NCBI GenBank assembly: GCA_001430745.1
Contig: KQ482017.1
Coordinates: forward strand, 264,171 to 328,170
Source of the DNA: Auxenochlorella pyrenoidosa
Taxonomy: Eukaryota > Chlorophyta > Trebouxiophyceae > Chlorellales > Chlorellaceae
Length of the DNA stretch: 64,000 nucleotides
Reading direction: 5' to 3'
The notes under the pieces were generated by a model. The model was not told the DNA's origin. It saw nothing but the letters and a program-made list of their open reading frames with translations, and searched no databases. Below, in pieces: positions 24,020-35,646 of the stretch (position 1 is its first letter; each line of letters opens with the position of its first letter). The position numbers and the translations under genes are program-made.

Positions 24020-26010
24020 ATGGCAATGTTCCGCACGAAGGGTGTGAACCTGGAGCACTGGCAGCAAGGGAAGATCAGGAGGCACGCGGCAGTTTACTGC
24101 ACTCTGCTCGCTGTGCTCGTGAGCGAATGAAGAGAGAGTTGTTAAAGGGGCTGTAAGGTTGCACTACAAAGCAAGGGGTAAGGCATATTCTGCTCACTGC
24201 TCGTGCGTGCCAGCAGCAGATCCAGGCCTGCCCATAATCTTGAGCGACTTGCTTGCTTGACTTTGCTTGCTTGCGTGGTTTTTTCAAGCTGCGCAGGGTC
24301 TGTACTTCTACCGGCCCGTCCTGACAGTTCCGAGCTATCGCCCAGCCAGCAGCGTCTCTCCAGCCCCGGAAAGCAGCCATGATACCAGCGCACAGCCGTG
24401 CAGCATTCAGAAAAATGCAAGCAGCCTGGACCAGCCAGGGCCCTGGAAGGAGCACCCTCTGATGGATGAGGAAGAGCACCCGGTCAGTGCGGTGGGGATA
24501 TGAAGAGAGCCTGAGGTGCATGCTGTCAAATGGCAGTGATTGATCATGATCATAGCTTGCTTGCCGCCCCCACCTGACTCTGCCAATCCCGACTAGTTCT
24601 ACGCTTGCAGTGGCCCGGCGACTCTGTGAAAGCAGACTGTGCAGAGTTCAAGTGCAGGAGGTACGCATTCCTGCGGCAGGATGCTTGCCTGCGTGGGCTT
24701 GAAGTCTGCCGTAATCGCAGCGGAAGTCAGTGTGACAGAGAACCAGGATTTGTCTGTTTTTTTTTCGGGAGATTTCTCTGCTCAAGCACCGACTCACACA
24801 CTTTGCCACCGACTGCCCACTCAAGATTTGCCCTGCAGAAATGAAAATTGCAAAACCTCCGACCCGTCATGCTGCTCCTTCTGGATGCTTGACCTGCTGG
24901 AGTTTACGGGCTGGTACCTGACGACCAGAAACTACAAGTGGGTGATGACCTACGGCACCCTGCTGGGCGCCTGGAGAAACCAGACGATCCTTCCCTGTGA
25001 GTGCATTGGGAAGGGTGGCACTTTATTTGGTGCCTGGCCTTTACTAAAGGGCATATTTGCAGGCCAGCCTGGAAGCTTCCACTTTCTAAGCACGCGCACC
25101 CGAGCGATTGCCACGCAGGGGACAAGGATGTTGATACTGCGGTGGAGCCAAAGGTAGGTGGGTGGATGCTGGGACGTTAGGGACGTGCAGTGTCAAGATG
25201 TGCATTTCGGGGAGGTGCAGTGGTCAAACTGTCTTCTCAAATACCAGCACTTCATGCGGCCTGCAGCCGTTTGCTGCCCTGAGACGTGCCCACCCACGCT
25301 CTGCCATGCTGCAGGTGTGGCATCTGATTGGCGCACCCAACAATGAGACGACCGACATGAGCTTGAAGCGGGAGGCATGGAGGTGAGGTCAGAAGACTGT
25401 TCGCCAACAGACAGCAGCAAAAGCAGCTGGCTCAAATCAAGTTGCCCCCTCATTACAGTTGTTTCATGTTGAAAGAGCACCCACTCTGCCTTCCCGGGGC
25501 TTCAGGCACGGCTACTTGCTCTACATGCACAGCTGGTACACACTTGGACGCGTGTGCCACCACCCTGGCAACCCGACGCTGCTCGCAAACAAGGACCATC
25601 TCCAGGAGGGAGATACGTTGCCCTGGGTCGACATGTTTGAAATGAAGCCCGAGGAGGGCAAGAACCTGTACACCATCGAATCGGTGCGCCTGGGAGGCGT
25701 TGGCGTGACCCTTCCTTATGTTCCACCACACACGATCACCAAAAAGTGTGCATGTGCCCCTAACCCGAGGCTGCAGCTTAGCGACCAAGACTTCACGCGG
25801 TCTCGGGGCCAACCTGCCCTCTCGCCCTGCTTCCATCTGTTGCAGTGGAAAGCTGGCCTGGGCACGGCAAACAACACAGTCACATTCAAGACTCTGTACA
25901 ACATCAGTGGCCTCCTGCTGCCGGGCGTTGATGACTATGAAAAGCACCTCACCGACAACTATGGCGACTTCAGAGTTCAGAAAGTAGAAGAGTACGCGAC
26001 AACCCCTTGA
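24020..26010 (+). CDS. LicD/fukutin-type phosphotransferase, type II membrane protein (copy 2)
   Basis: Exons 24020-24118, 24297-24482, 24611-24660, 24839-24996, 25119-25153, 25315-25382, 25506-25683 and 25846-26010 have the same lengths and phases as copy 1 and give 312 residues. The N-terminal anchor (RRHAAVYCTLLAVL joined to GLYFYRP) and the signature GTLLGAWRNQTILPWDKDVD are kept. The residue after the last Asp is Thr instead of Ile (DVDTAVEP). Of 39 differences from copy 1, 20 are in the first 95 residues (anchor and stem) and only 6 in the central catalytic exons 4-6, which suggests that function is kept in both. The substrate is unknown. Intron lengths differ from copy 1, and intron 6 lacks the repeat seen there. 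Confidence 0.82.
24683..24739 (+). repeat. Introner-like repeat in LicD copy 2 intron 3
   Basis: ATGCTTGCCTGCGTGGGCTT, then GAAGTCTGCCGTAATCGCAG and a GACAGAG end. It corresponds to 2585-2656 and therefore pre-dates the duplication. Sense orientation. Confidence 0.5.
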
Positions 26011-26162
26011 GGAGACGCAAGCGCCCTTGTGCCTGGCTTTTCCTGCCCAGCCACGCTGTCATTCACCCCTCCCGGCGCTCCCGTCAAAGCTCCACACAGT
26101 GTGGTTGTTATGCGCCTTCACCCTGCCTTTGCTTGCGGTGCCATCAATAGTTACGCAGCGAT

Positions 26163-26167
26163 TGTAA
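26163..26167 (+). terminator. TGTAA polyadenylation signal of LicD-like copy 2
   Basis: It is at the same place and in the same context (CGATTGTAAGGCAC) as the signal after copy 1. Confidence 0.6.
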
Positions 26168-28515
26168 GGCACAGATGCTGTTGGGGAAGGCGGGAGAGGC
26201 ATGTGCCAGGAGTGGCAGTGCCGCTGCGCTGCTGCAATGAGCAAAGATGCGAGAGACAGCCAACGCATTTGTGCGTGCGCCATATGCTCATGCGAAATGC
26301 AACGGCAACCGCCGAGGCAGAAGGGAATGTTGAAAGGCACCCATGGCGCTGCAGCAATTAATTTTCTACTGGCCTGCCATGCAGACCTTCCGTGTGGGTG
26401 GAACAAACTATCCTGCGATGTTCCATGTCGGGCATGCCAGCATGTAAGCCAATGGCTCGCCTTGGTTGCTACGGTGGCTGCAAGGCCACAGCCCATTGCT
26501 GCTGCTGGGGTGTTTCCATCGCCCAACGCACCGCGCAATGCGAGCGCTTTGTGCCGAGATGCAGCTGCATCTCTGACATTCCTGCTGCAGGAGATGCAAG
26601 TGCGCAGCAGCTATTGACGGTCTGCATAGCCTCACCCCGACTTGCCTGAGCGCGGCCATCCCCGGCGCCGCCACCCCCCAGCGCCAGCCATCTCCATCTC
26701 CCCCAGCTGCTCCATCATGCTGCGCTCCCGCCGATTCTTCCCATGTTGCTGGCTCCATCTTTGCCCAGCTCTGCTGAGCTTTTGTTCGAACCAAACTGTG
26801 AAAGGCATCGGTGGCTGACAAGGTGTTGCGTGCTCAAAGCAGGCGATCGGGATGCGGTGAAAGGCGATGGCGGCGCCCGGGGGCGGGCAAGCGAGAGGAC
26901 GAGCTAAGTGGGAGCTGATGGCAGCAGCTGCCTGTTGAGGTGCTTTTCCTCGCCCACAAAGCTGCGCACTGCACCTGGCACTCTTTTAAGACGGTCGGAG
27001 CAGCATGAGAGGGCCGGCGCGGCCTTCCGATGCAGTTGGCGGCACCCTCTGGCGCTCCCGTCCTGCCCGTCCTGCCCGTACCGCCTGCTGCCCGCACCCC
27101 CTATTTGACAGCCATACCGAGTGCGTTTGTGTTGACGACTCCCACCCGGAATGCCCAAAGTGTTAGGACAGTGAAGCAAGTTTGACTGTCATTTGCAAGA
27201 GCCCAATCCTGCAAGCATACCCCATCCTGCTTTCCCTTGCTCATCTAAACAACGTGTCATCATGTGGCTCACTGCCAGCCCCTCAAGCATGTTGCATGCT
27301 TGTGGCCCATGGCACCTGCGTCGTGACAAGGGTGCAAGAAGCGCCGCACCGAGCAGCGGCACTCGCTGTGCCTGCTGGGCAGGCCACCAACAGCAGCCGG
27401 CTTCTTGTCCACTGCTGCAGGAAGCTAGAGCTTCGGTTTCCAGTGGCCTCGTTGCAAGGGAAGAACCAGCAGCTCCTCTGCGACAGAATAGCAGGCAGGA
27501 TAAATCTGGATGTCACATCACCGAGCGCACAGTGCAATGCGCAAGCTGTGGGCGTCTGCCTGCAGCATGCAAACACTTCCTGGTCTCTGCTGCATGCCTG
27601 TGCTTGTAGCAGGCGTTCGCTCCTGTGCTGCACCCTGCAGCAGCACTGTGCCAATTCTCACGCATGGACCTGCCGGCCGGTTGGGCAGCGTGCAGGTGAC
27701 CAAGCTGCATGCTCACCTTAAGCTCACCTGCGGCAGCATCCATTCCAGCCCGCATTCCACGACGTGCGCAGGCGGCCAGCAGCGATTTACAATTGAATTG
27801 AGCTGCTTCCCTAACAGCTTCGCAGCTGGGGGGATATTATCTGCCATGGCAAGTCCCTCTGCTATGATAGATGCGCATTGAAAATACTTGATGCTGCCCA
27901 CACCTAGGGAGCGCACGCACATGCAAGAAACGCACACAATTTGCTGGGGTGGCGTTCAGAAGCCGCTGCTCATGCGGCAACATAGCAGGCATGCTGAGCC
28001 GGGGGTTGAAGCCTGCGACTAATTATGCCTGTTTTAGCAAATGCCAAAGAAGATTTGCATAAATGCAAAAGGCAATTCATTGCGCAGCTCAGGATGAGCT
28101 CCCCAACCACCTGTGACCAACTTGGGAACGCCAGCATGCGGGTTGGGACCGGCTTCAAAGCCGGTTGGTCACTTGGTCAGCCGGACATCTCTGAAATCAC
28201 GACAAATTATCGAAATTATCTGATTACAACATTGCTGGTCGACAGTCAACATTAACTCACAGTTGGGCTTTCTAATGCCTTTGCATTGAGCCCAGCGGCA
28301 TTGCCAGTGGGCGGGTTGAGAGCAACTCACAACGGTTGTGTGTGTGTGTGTCCCATGCTTTCAAGTATTCAGGTGATCAGGGTGCTGTCTGTTGTAGCCA
28401 GGATGGCCGTTCTGCCTGCTTCAAGTATCCAAAAAAACAGCTGCAATCTGTACAGACCAAAAACTGCTGGTTGACACCCCCAACTGACACGCGAAAATAG
28501 GCGCTCGAGCTGGAC
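26168..28515. other. Duplicated flank without supported gene
   Basis: Equivalent to 4180-6890. No frame is uninterrupted in both copies. It ends with a degraded form of the tandem-repeat unit (28240-28480). Confidence 0.45.
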
Positions 28516-28519
28516 TTAC

Positions 28520-28585
28520 CTGGACCGTGCCCTCAAAGCACCCCTGCTGGCAAAACTGGTTTCGGCCCATCGTTTTAAGCTTTGC
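28520..28585 (-). pseudogene. Remnant of DHX16 exon 29
   Basis: Minus-strand GGGCCGAAACCAGTTTTGCC matches GGGCCGAGACCAACTTTGCC of exon 29 (8921-9006). It continues GGGGTGCTTTGAG against TGGTGCTTTGAG to an AG/gtaagt donor. A 1-bp loss after the Ala-Ser codons breaks the frame. No other helicase exon is recognisable beside it, so it is a non-functional fragment. Confidence 0.75.
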
Positions 28586-29654
28586 AGCACATTTTCCCGA
28601 ACAGAGGACTTCTGGCACACCTGACGTCACCAGCAGCCATCGGCTGCATTTGTAAGCAATGCTTTGACACACTGCGCGGCGCACTCGTTACTGCTGGTTG
28701 CACATCAAAGGAATAAGAGGGTTGGCTCTGGGAAAAAGGTTTGGGTACGGTTGTTGAGCCGGGCAGCTTCAGGTGCGGGGTATCAGGGCAGTGTGCATCG
28801 GGCACGACAACACACGCCGTCTGTCTTAGGGAGGAGGAGACGTGATGGGTGGGACAGGCCGTTCAGCTGGGCACGGAAGTGATTGCGGGTTGGGAGGGTG
28901 AGAAAGGCATTGGAAATGCATTGTGGAGAGGAGAGAGACGACTAAAAAGCAGGCGGTGCGCCGTGCTGCGGCAAACATCAATGCAGCAGCAGCAGGCGCG
29001 CGGCACTGGAGGGGGGCTAGCGAAGGCCAGGGCCATGAAAGGTTTTCAGGGGGCAGTCTCGGGAGGCGGGGGGCACTTGGGGGGCAGGCAAAAGGCAGCC
29101 TGATACTAGATGTTGTCATGTATTGAAGACGGGCGTGGGCGAGCTGGGGAGGTGATGAAGGCGCCGTGATGGGTGAGGGAGAGAGGGATTTCTGAGTTCA
29201 CAATGGGTAGGGTTTTCAGGGTTGTGCCCTGAGCGGCGGGGCAGCGCTCTTGGGGCTCTCAAGCTCTCAAAATGCTTGGGGCGCTTGGCTGTCTGAGAGC
29301 GCATGTAAATGGGCTGGAAAACGCTTGCAGAAAAGGGGGGCCTCGGGGATGGTGACAAGGCCTGAAGCGCGGCATTGTCAGCCCTCACTGGGCAGTGCTG
29401 CGCGCTCTCACAATTTATTGGGGGGCCAGGCTCCCGCGTACGTGCCGGGGCTGGCTCATAAGGACACCAGTGAGCTGCATGGGCTGCCAACGTGCGGGCA
29501 GGCAAGGAGGGGTTGCCCAGCGTTAGCCACGGGCAAGCTGCTTGCTGTGGGCATGGTGCGTGTACGATCACGGCACTGAGCGCAGCAGCAAAGCAACACG
29601 ACGCGCCCTGTACATCATACTCACGTAGATGGCAGCAGTGCCATGGTGGCATTT
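28586..29654. other. No supported gene; G-rich plus strand
   Basis: Both strands carry only low-complexity or short frames with no family resemblance. It probably includes the 3' flank of the minus-strand gene ending at 29655. Confidence 0.4.
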
Positions 29655-30685
29655 TCAGCACCACTTCACGTAACTTCGCGCCACATTTCCTGCCCAGGCA
29701 GCCTTGAATGCGGCCAAGGCATCCGCTGAGGAGGGCAGCTGCGCCGCCTGGCCCCTGCCCACACGCGCGCGCTTGCTGGGACTGCTGGCGCCCGCCTCTC
29801 CCTCCGCGCGGGCTCGCACAGCAGGCCACATGATGCGGCTGGGTGCAGACGGCGCAGCAGGCGAGGGAGGGTCGCTGGCGGGCGGCGTAGCAGGCTGGCA
29901 GACCAGGCCAGCAGCTGGTGGCAGCGGCTTGCTGGCCGCGGCGAGGGCCGCCCAGCCCGCCAGCCAGCCCTCAACGTTGCTGGAAGGCTGCTTGGCGGCG
30001 GCCGCCGCAGGCTGCTGGCTGCGCGGCAGGCCTTGCAGGAGACAGAAGTGGTCGCGTGCGGTGGGCAGCATGGGTCCGCCGAGCATGGGGCGGGCAGCGA
30101 GCCGCGCCGCCGCGTGCAGCTGCCCGCTGGCGTCACCATGCGCAAAGGGGGAGCTGTCGGTGGCGGTGTGCGGCACGATGAGGTGGGGCGTGTCGGGCGC
30201 AGGGATAATGCTGGAGCAGCGCGGCTGCTCCTCGCTGGCTGCCACCAGGGCCGAGCTGGGCGCCGTCACCATTGACGGCGCTGCCAGGTCCAGGCCCGAC
30301 GACTTTAGGGAGGCTGCACAGCAGAGAGCAGGGTTCCACAAAATAAACATCTCCTGCTCGGCTTGCATGCGTGTGTGCCCCATATGTATTTGCACTCCAC
30401 GCTCGAGAAGGGGTGCGCTTGGATACCGGCGCTGGGTGGCGGCTGTCGGGCAGGCGGCCGCAGTGACCCTCCAACAAGTGCATTTACCGGCTCCGCGCGG
30501 GCCGCTCGGCTACGCTGGTGGCTGTACAGCCAGGCAGGCGGCAAGGCAGGCCACCCTGCGGCTGTCAACCTGCCATCCCGGCCCACGGGACACTTGCCTC
30601 CCAGCAGCCAGCTAGAAAAGCTCTGCAGCTCGGCGACGGCACGGCTTCCCCAGAGCAGCTCCTCGAGCTCAGCTGGTGGCGCCAT
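29655..30685 (-). CDS. Hypothetical protein with C-terminal basic motif
   Basis: Two exons, 30488-30685 and 29655-30302, join at phase 0 (donor GTAAAT, acceptor CTAAAG) to 281 residues starting MAPPAELEELLWGSRAVAEL. The protein is rich in Ala, Pro and Ser. A short ordered-looking start (QSFSSWLLGGKCPVGRDG) and the nuclear-localisation-like PSKRARVGRG near the end are the only landmarks. The family is not recognised. The long second exon has no stop in this frame over 648 nt, but the opposite strand is also open, so the coding strand is not certain. Confidence 0.4.
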
Positions 30686-32246
30686 TCGGAAAGACGGGGT
30701 GGACTGCTGGCACTGCGGGTGTGGTGTTGTCGGCGTTGCAGCGGATAGCGTGCCACAGAATTGAATGAGTGCAGGGACCGCAAGTGTCCTTAGCGAGCCT
30801 CTTTGGCGAGCCGCGGGGCCATGACAAAAACAGGCGTCCCATGATGCACATCTCACAGCAGGCTGGCCCGGCTCACCCTGTCTTTGAACCCCTCCGCGAA
30901 GCAAGGCGGGGGGTGCCGGGGCGGCAGCGAATGATGCGGCGGGTCCGGCCCTGGCTGGCGGCGGCGGGAAGTTGGAGGTGTCCGGGAAATCGCATCCTGG
31001 AAGGCTCGAGCCCTCATGCTAATTTAAGTTGCAGCCAGCATGGCAGCGTATCACATGAAAAACAAACACAGAATCAAGGGCAACCCCTTGAGTGATAAGC
31101 CACTTTTAAAGCTTCTTCCCGGGCCCGCTGGCGGTTGTGCGGCTGCATGCGCGGCTTTGCAGAGAGCGCACCAGCGGACGGGTCAATATCACAGCCTGTT
31201 GCCAAGGTCACTAACCCTAAGCGCGCGTGGCAAGCAAGCAGGGGAGTCAGAGGTCGCGCCCTCGCAGCATGGTTGCAGCAAGCATGGCATGCAGCAAGCT
31301 CGGAGCACACGGCTGTACGGCGCGTAGAAACGCCTGCCGCCCACAGGTTTACGCCTTCTCCCAGCGCTGCCCTCTGCCTCACCACCCCGCCGGTGGAGTC
31401 GGACAGCAGCAAAAGCACCAGCGCACGGCCATGACAGCACAGGTTGGCAAGGATGCACACCTGCTGGTTGGTGATGGCGATGAGGGTAGGGCAGTCAGGC
31501 TCGACGTCTAGCAGCTGCGCCCTTCAGGGGCTGCCTGGCGCTGGCAGCCTCGTCGGCGGCCAGGCTGCGCCTCCTCATACCTGCTGATGGGCTGCCAGGG
31601 GGCGGGCGGCGGGATGGCACCTGCAGAGGCGGGATTGCACCGTGGCAGCGCAAGCAGCACGGTCAGGCAGGCGCTCCGGGGCACACACCACAGGTGGAAG
31701 TGTTCACACGCTTGCACATGAGCTCTGCACTCACGCTCGTACCAGGCAGTTGATGGGCAGGGCGGAGGCGGCCGCTGAGCCTCGATTCCGAGGACACATC
31801 AAAGTCGGTGGCGCTAAAGGGTGCCGGTGGGACAGAGAGCGAACAGGGAAGGCGGCAGGGGTTGGCCTCTCCCCCGTGCAAGCAGGGCAAGGCGGCAGGC
31901 AGGGCAGCGGCGGCAGTGACGCACGCACGGGGCATGCTCTCGCAGCCTGCACAGGCAATGCACGAGCGCGCACTTTGCAGCATCACCTCCCCCCACACTC
32001 CAACACCCAAAGCAAGGGGGAGCCCCAAACCCCCGCAGCAGGGGCGCAGCGGGCCCCGCTCGTACATGGGGAGCGGGCCAGACAAGACAGGGTTTGGGGG
32101 GCAGCCGCCGCTCGCTGGGTCTCCCGACATTGCACCGCGCTTACAGCAACGCCCATTGGCCGCTGGTAGCCTCTGCCAGCTTCAAGAGCCGCTGCCAGCA
32201 GCGCGAGCCTTGAGACCTCCTGATGCCCTTTCCCGCTCCTACAGCT
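30686..32246. other. Unassigned region with isolated exon-like pieces
   Basis: No complete model closes. One exon-like minus-strand piece is 31461-31514, bounded by GCGCAG and GTGTGC and reading LLDVEPDCPTLIAITNQQ. Further acceptor/donor pairs occur at about 31572-31611 and 31743-31813. They could belong to an unrecognised minus-strand gene. Confidence 0.25.
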
Positions 32247-32849
32247 ATGATGGCTCTGTCTTCAACGACAACGGCCAAGGCGCCCCTGGCGGCGGGGCAG
32301 CTGCTGCGCTGCACACCTGCGTCGCTGCCGCTGGTGGCAGCGCCCTCAGCCGCTCGTCACGGCTTCCGGATGCACAGCAGTGAGTGTGCAAGGCAGGAGC
32401 CCATCATTTCGTTGCCTCATTGCACCCTGGGAGGCAGTCAGCAGTGGTGCTTGTAGCCAGTGCATCGGGAAGGCCCTGAGCATCGCCCACGCCGGGCATG
32501 CAGCGTGTCCTCACCGGCGCTGCCCCACGTGCCTCTCCCTCGCTTCTATGCTGCAGGCTTTGCACGCTCGCGCCACAGCTGCACCACCGCAGCCACGCAG
32601 CATCCAGCGGCGTCAGCAGAGCCCGAGGCCAGCCCGCCGGCCGGCAGCAGCAGCCCAGCGAGCACAGGTGGCGTGCGCTACCCCACGCATGTCCACTGGG
32701 AGCCCCTGGCATACCGCACCGCTGGCTTCCTTGTAATGGCGTATTGCCTCACACTCTTCTACAAGCCCCTTTCCTTCATTCCGGTGCTTGGCATGTTCAT
32801 CTGGTGGTGGGCCGCCTTGTACATCTTCTACCAATCGTTCTTGGCGTAG
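32247..32849 (+). CDS. Small membrane protein with probable plastid transit peptide
   Basis: Exons 32247-32379 and 32557-32849 give 141 residues. The N-terminus is rich in Ala, Ser and Thr and basic with few acids (MMALSSTTTAKAPLAAGQLL), like a chloroplast transit peptide. A Ser/Pro linker follows, then VRYPTHVHWEPLAYRTAGF and two closely spaced hydrophobic segments (TAGFLVMAYCLTLFY and VLGMFIWWWAALYIFYQSF) at the extreme C-terminus. This fits a hairpin in the thylakoid or envelope membrane. The family is not recognised. The frame also contains an upstream ATG at 32223. Confidence 0.55.
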
Positions 32850-33417
32850 TGAGGCCTCCCGCTGCCGCCGTGGCTTGCAAAGCACTCTCCCTGCCACGCC
32901 CGCTGCGTGTGCGTCTGCACCAAAGACCCGCCTGTGCCACCGCCTCCCTGTACCATAGTGCCCACCTCGCACTCCTCACACCATCACCATGAGCCGTCCC
33001 ATGCCCTCTGCCATGAAGAGGGGCAGCTAGCATTTCAAGTTATGATAACTTTCTTTCTGGCACCCTCACCCACAATTGTGGTTGAAGTGGTTGAAGCCGC
33101 GCAACTCGGTGCAACCACCCACACATTCTCCGGCCTGCCTGCAAGCCAGCTTGATTCCCTGGGTGCTGCAACCACCCAGCCTGCCGCCAGTATGGCAGGG
33201 CAGCAGACGACAGCAGGAGACCGTTCAAAACAACAGCAGCAGCCAGCAACTGTAGGTAGGGCACTGTCAGACGAAGCACAAGTTGCGGCTGCCATGCAGC
33301 AGAGTAGAGAGCCAGGGCGCCATCAATACTCGGTTCAAGCAGGCATACGCTGGGCCGCTGCAGAGACTGCCGCTGCTGAATGGCATTCCGTGACGGCAAA
33401 GGCGGCTGCCCCCCGCT
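32850..33417. other. 3' flanks of convergent genes
   Basis: Only shadow frames are seen. It holds the 3' UTRs of the plus-strand gene ending at 32849 and the minus-strand gene ending at 33418. Confidence 0.45.
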
Positions 33418-34847
33418 TCAGAGCAGCATACCCAGCGCTGCCGCTGCCTCGGCAGCCTGCTGCCGCAGCGCCGCAATTGTGTCGTCCTTGGCAGCCAGCA
33501 TCGCCTGCAGCGCCTCGAGCTCTCCAGCCGCGCGCCTGCGCGCCTCTGCCAGCTGCTCACGGGCGTCGCTCTGCACAGCGGCCACCGCGGCCCGTAGCTC
33601 AGCCTCGCGCTGGGCAGCCGCCTGCTCGGCAGCAACAGCCCGCTGCTCCGCTTCGTCCCTCAGCCGCCGCTCCTTGGCTGCTTGTTGGGACCAGGCTTCT
33701 GCGTCGGCCTCGGCGGCATGCTGCGCCGCCACAGCAGCACCCAGGCTCCTCTCCAGCTGCGCGCAGCGTCGCTGCAGCGCCGCATGTGACGCGGCCAGCT
33801 CCTGCTGCTGCTGCCCCAGGCGTGCCCCCTGCTGCGCGGCCTGGCTGCGGTACTGCTCTTCCAGAGCTGCGCCGGCTGCCTCTGCTTCCGCCGCCAACCG
33901 AGCGCTCTCTGCATCCTGCACGTACCAACAGCAGAGGTCCATGGCGGCAGCACGTGGGCGCAGGGCCAAGCCATGTGCTGGAAACAGGCGCGACCCTGCC
34001 ATGGGTCGAGCAGCAGGCGCACAACAGTACTCTGAATATGCAGACTCAGCACAAATATAGTTGCTGCATCGGCTCCAATGTTGGCGCACTCACCAGTGCA
34101 CGCCGCTGGCGCCGCAGCTCCTCGGCAGCATTTGCTTGCGCAACCTGCACCTCTGCCCGCAGGGCCGCCACCTCTGCAGCATGGTGCTGGTGAGCAGCCT
34201 CCAGAGCTGCAGCCGACTCATCCGCCCTGGCTGTCTGTGCCCGCAACTCCCTGCAGGCAACAGGGCGTCTTGTGCGATTGAAGCATGCAACGCGCCGATG
34301 CGCAGGGCTGTTGAAAACATCATTGCCCACCAATGCCTGCGGGCAGGGCGTCAGTGCGCACCGCTCGTGTGCCCGGCGCGCCCGCGCCAGCTTCTCCAAA
34401 TGGGTTGCGAGCGATGCTTTTGTGGCCTGCAGCTCCGCCTGCAGCGCCGCCTCGCGAGACGCCGCGTCTTCCTTGACTGCTCGCACCAGCTGGGACTCCA
34501 GCTGCAAAGAGGAAGCGGGGCAATGAGAGGGAGAGGGCGGCAAGGAGGGCGCAGGCGGCGGCAGCCAAAGGTGGCCTAGCGCCTTGGTCTGTCAGTGTTT
34601 TTCTTGCCGCGCAGCAATCCCAGCTCTCTCGCTCACCCCTTGGAGCGATCTGCTTGGCGCGCGCGCCTCTCGCAGCTCCGCTCTAAGAGACGCGAGCTCG
34701 GCGGCATTCATCACTGCAACGGAAACAATGTTGGACCTTCGGAAGCTGGCCGGCAGGGCAGCATCAGCCATTCGCTTGGTGAAGACTTGACCCACCTCGG
34801 CAGAGACCGGAGGCCCTCCAGTTCTCCTTGCTGTCCTGAGCCAACAT
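33418..34847 (-). CDS. Alanine-rich coiled-coil protein
   Basis: Exons 34796-34847, 34637-34713, 34362-34501, 34094-34250 and 33418-33915 join in frame to 307 residues starting MLAQDSKENW. After about 20 residues almost everything is a Glu/Ala/Arg/Gln-rich coiled coil (AELASLRAELREARAP, LEAAHQHHAAEVAALRAEVQ, AKDDTIAALRQQAAEAAAAL). There is no globular domain, so a structural or scaffolding role is inferred only. The plus-strand frame across the last exon (32907-34193) is its antisense shadow: the heptad pattern and the five in-phase splices are on the minus strand. Confidence 0.6.
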
Positions 34848-35646
34848 GGTGAAATGGAGTAGGCGCCGCAAAAGAAGAAGACGAAGGAGGAGGGGCAGGA
34901 GGAGGAGGAGATTGGGGGCAATCGTGGCAGGCTGGCATCATGGCAGGCTGGCATCATGGCAGCGGCAGGCGCCAACACAACTTGTGCAACAAGCGCCATC
35001 TGCCATCCTGCCCCCTTAGCAGCAGTGCAGGATGCTGTATGCAAACAAGTTTTCCGCGGGCCGCCCACATTCCCGCATTGCTTAATAAAATGCTGCGAGC
35101 CACCCTTGCCCACCGTACGCAGAGAGGGCTTCGCACCGACACCGAACTGCTATAGCCGTGCTGCAAGGGCCCTTGACCAGCATGTGTATACGCGACTGGA
35201 AACACCAGGACCTGCCAGCCTTGTTGCTGCATGTGGTCTGCCCGGGCCCTGTGCTGCAAGGGGCCTTTCTCCGCGCGGCATGCACCTCGCAAGTCAACCT
35301 ACCTTCTCCAATCACCGTAAACAATCTGCTTGGCTCACACCATATTTGTTTAACAGGAAGGAGCAAGCTGTCGTAGCCGATGTCGAGGCGTATTGGTGGC
35401 GCGTGCAGATTGGGAGGCAGTGCTGGTCAAAGACGGGAGGAAGGGTAAGCTGTACTATACAGGCAGCGGGCAGGAGCAGGGTCAAAAGGGAGCAGGGAAG
35501 GGCTTCGTGACGCAAATAAAAGAAAAGAACCGGAGCAGGCGTTGGGTGTTAGCGATGCGGGCTAGGGCGAGAAGCAGAGGCTAGAGAATCATGCAGTCGT
35601 GTAATGGTGCCAGCCCTCCTGCTGCCCAGCGGCAGGCCCAGCGACA
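34848..35646. other. Intergenic; no gene seen
   Basis: Contains the promoter side of the coiled-coil gene and the 3' flank of the SNARE gene. No frame has splice or family support. Confidence 0.45.

Larger units (their letters stand above)
23730..28500. repeat. Segmental duplication, copy B
   Basis: Direct repeat of 1640-6890. All exons of the LicD-like gene are intact. The intergenic part is more diverged, and a small remnant of DHX16 exon 29 lies at its right end. Confidence 0.85.

Noticed and set aside
31461..31514. Exon-like LLDVEPDCPTLIAITNQQ as part of a named gene
   Set aside because: Neighbouring exon candidates do not join in phase and I do not recognise the family, so only a note is kept in the region entry.
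32907..34193. 428-residue plus-strand frame
   Set aside because: It is antisense to a five-exon minus-strand coiled-coil gene whose splices keep phase. The plus frame is Ala/Pro-rich shadow composition.
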